Below, in pieces: positions 17,213 to 18,267 of a DNA stretch of 18,267 bases; positions within the stretch are counted from its first letter, which is position 1, and each line of letters opens with the position of its first letter. The position numbers and the translations under genes were made by a program. The notes under the pieces are model-generated. The model made no database searches and had not been told where the DNA came from. It was given only the letters and a program-made list of their open reading frames with translations. This stretch comes from an uncultured Porphyromonadaceae bacterium (GTDB lineage Bacteria > Bacteroidota > Bacteroidia > Bacteroidales > Barnesiellaceae_A), in the NCBI GenBank assembly GCA_900542255.1, contig UQMR01000046.1, positions 1 through 18,267 on the forward strand, read 5' to 3'.

Positions 17213-18267
17213 TTACTTATTAATAATCATTTGTCTGGTGTCAACTTGTACCCCATCTACCAATAAGGAATAGAGGTATATCCCTGGAGCGAAACTTCCC
17301 GCTTGCACTGAGATACTGCCATCATTTTTTTGTATGGGTAATGGATAAGACTGTAATAGTTTTCCTGTCATATCGCATATTATAATCATGGCTGTTGCTG
17401 TACCTTCAGGCAAACGATATGCTATAACCGTGGAGTTGTCGAAAGGATTAGGGGTATTTTGTAAAAGAGCAACATCTCCCGAAATTACTGCTTCTTGAAG
17501 TGCTGCAGGAGCCAGGTTTCGTGGTATGTCTGAATCATTTTCCAATTTTTCAATCCGAGCTATCAAGCTGTCATTAGCGGCATCTAGTTCTTGGATGGCA
17601 CTAACAAGAACAGGGATTAGTTCTTGGTATGCAATAGCTTTTTCGCCAGAAGGCAACGTATAGACCACATTAGGAAATATCTGAGCAATGTCTTGTGCAA
17701 CAAATCCATATTTAGGGCGGTTGGATTCGGCATCTATCAATGCTTGCACTGCAGGGGTAATTTCATTGTTGTCTGATAATACTGATGTGCTTGTCGTCAT
17801 ACGAGTTGTCGTTTGTTCTAGATCTTCGTTCCCTCCTATATTAAGGGTGTAGCTAACTGGATTTACTTCCCGTAAACTTGCTAATACACCGCTTACAGTT
17901 GCGATATTTTGCTTATGGGTTTCGTCAGATAGTGTTAGTTGACTATTAGCACTATAAATTGTACCGTCGCTTTTAACGGAGAACGTAATACGAGAGAGAT
18001 CGTGACCATTAAAACCAAATCCCAACGTCTTTCTGGCGCGTATAAAGTATGCATTAGAGTCGGTAGTAAAAATATCTATAGCAGGTCGAGAAGAGTTTTG
18101 TTTTAAAGCAATTGCAGAGCCTAAATTGCTTTCAAGTGAAATTAAATCGTATAACGGGGTTATACCAGTTTCTAATTTATCAATTAAATTAGAGATATTG
18201 CATCCAGTTGAATCAACAAGAAAGTTGGTTTTGATAGAATGTTGTGGAAATATGATCTCTAAGTTTT
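17213..18267 (-). CDS. Peptidase S74 (tail-fibre chaperone)-type protein with T9SS sorting domain (partial)
   Basis: The frame stays open from the TAA at 17213-17215 to the right edge, giving 350 visible residues; the N-terminus is outside. A TTG at 18025 would be an internal codon, not the start. The S74 intramolecular chaperone signature is present: TLSDETHKQNI (Ser codon at 17927-17929), VNPVSYTL, YGFVAQDIAQIFPNVV and AYQELIPVLVSAIQEL, followed by a short coiled coil (LDAANDSLIARIEKLEND). In phage tail fibres this domain trimerises the protein and cuts itself off at the conserved Ser. The C-terminus is a T9SS type A domain: LLQNTPNPFDNSTVIAYRLP, then ICDMTGKLLQSY and APGIYLYSLLVDG. It is an exported, probably trimeric protein. 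It is AT-rich and heads the protease transcript. Confidence 0.88.
   Translation of the reverse strand, partial: NLEIIFPQHSIKTNFLVDSTGCNISNLIDKLETGITPLYDLISLESNLGSAIALKQNSSRPAIDIFTTDSNAYFIRARKTLGFGFNGHDLSRITFSVKSDGTIYSANSQLTLSDETHKQNIATVSGVLASLREVNPVSYTLNIGGNEDLEQTTTRMTTSTSVLSDNNEITPAVQALIDAESNRPKYGFVAQDIAQIFPNVVYTLPSGEKAIAYQELIPVLVSAIQELDAANDSLIARIEKLENDSDIPRNLAPAALQEAVISGDVALLQNTPNPFDNSTVIAYRLPEGTATAMIIICDMTGKLLQSYPLPIQKNDGSISVQAGSFAPGIYLYSLLVDGVQVDTRQMIINK

Noticed and set aside
17213..18267. S74 protein as evidence of a prophage
   Set aside because: It carries a T9SS sorting domain and is next to a secreted protease. No capsid, terminase, tail or integrase genes are in the window.

Overview
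The window looks like a chromosomal segment of a Bacteroidales bacterium (phylum Bacteroidota). Four things point there. Genes are preceded by the Bacteroidota-type -7 promoter element TAnnTTTG, and Shine-Dalgarno sequences are mostly absent. Several secreted proteins carry type IX secretion system (T9SS) style C-terminal domains. A B12-uptake operon pairs a TonB-dependent receptor with a beta-propeller surface lipoprotein. The EFR1-type flavodoxin/ferredoxin protein also fits. The moderate GC of most genes together with T9SS cargo would suit a Barnesiella/Coprobacter-like lineage better than Bacteroides itself, but that placement is only a guess.

Layout, left to right. The left edge holds the 3' end of a secreted protein (2-382, +). 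Next is ATP-type PEP carboxykinase pckA (692-2299, -) with a strong terminator. A divergent intergenic region with inverted repeats separates pckA from a rightward series: an EFR1-like flavodoxin/ferredoxin protein overlapping a WYL-domain regulator by 4 nt, NAD-dependent DNA ligase ligA, a small DUF6913-like protein, and dapA of lysine/diaminopimelate synthesis. dapA converges on a leftward B12-uptake operon. That operon starts at a promoter and cobalamin riboswitch (about 12605-12783) and reads btuB-like TonB receptor, then btuG-like propeller lipoprotein, then a second surface lipoprotein of unproven function, with gaps of only 4 and 2 nt.

Divergent from the operon is an eight-helix membrane protein of unknown role (13026-14003, +). 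It is followed by a tRNA-Arg(UCU) gene on the minus strand with its own promoter and terminator. The right end is a leftward cluster of secreted proteins. It begins with an S74-type (tail-fibre chaperone) protein carrying a T9SS sorting domain, cut by the window edge. It continues with a papain-family (C1) cysteine protease that keeps a full catalytic triad, and ends with a small T9SS-type protein followed by a terminator. The first two of these genes are clearly more AT-rich than the rest of the window, with the change falling in a 20-nt gap at about 15200.

The best-supported functional system is the riboswitch-controlled B12 capture operon, and its third gene is the least-understood member. 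The most unusual cluster is the AT-rich S74-T9SS/C1-protease pair. I see no CRISPR array, insertion sequence, phage structural module or obvious defence system.
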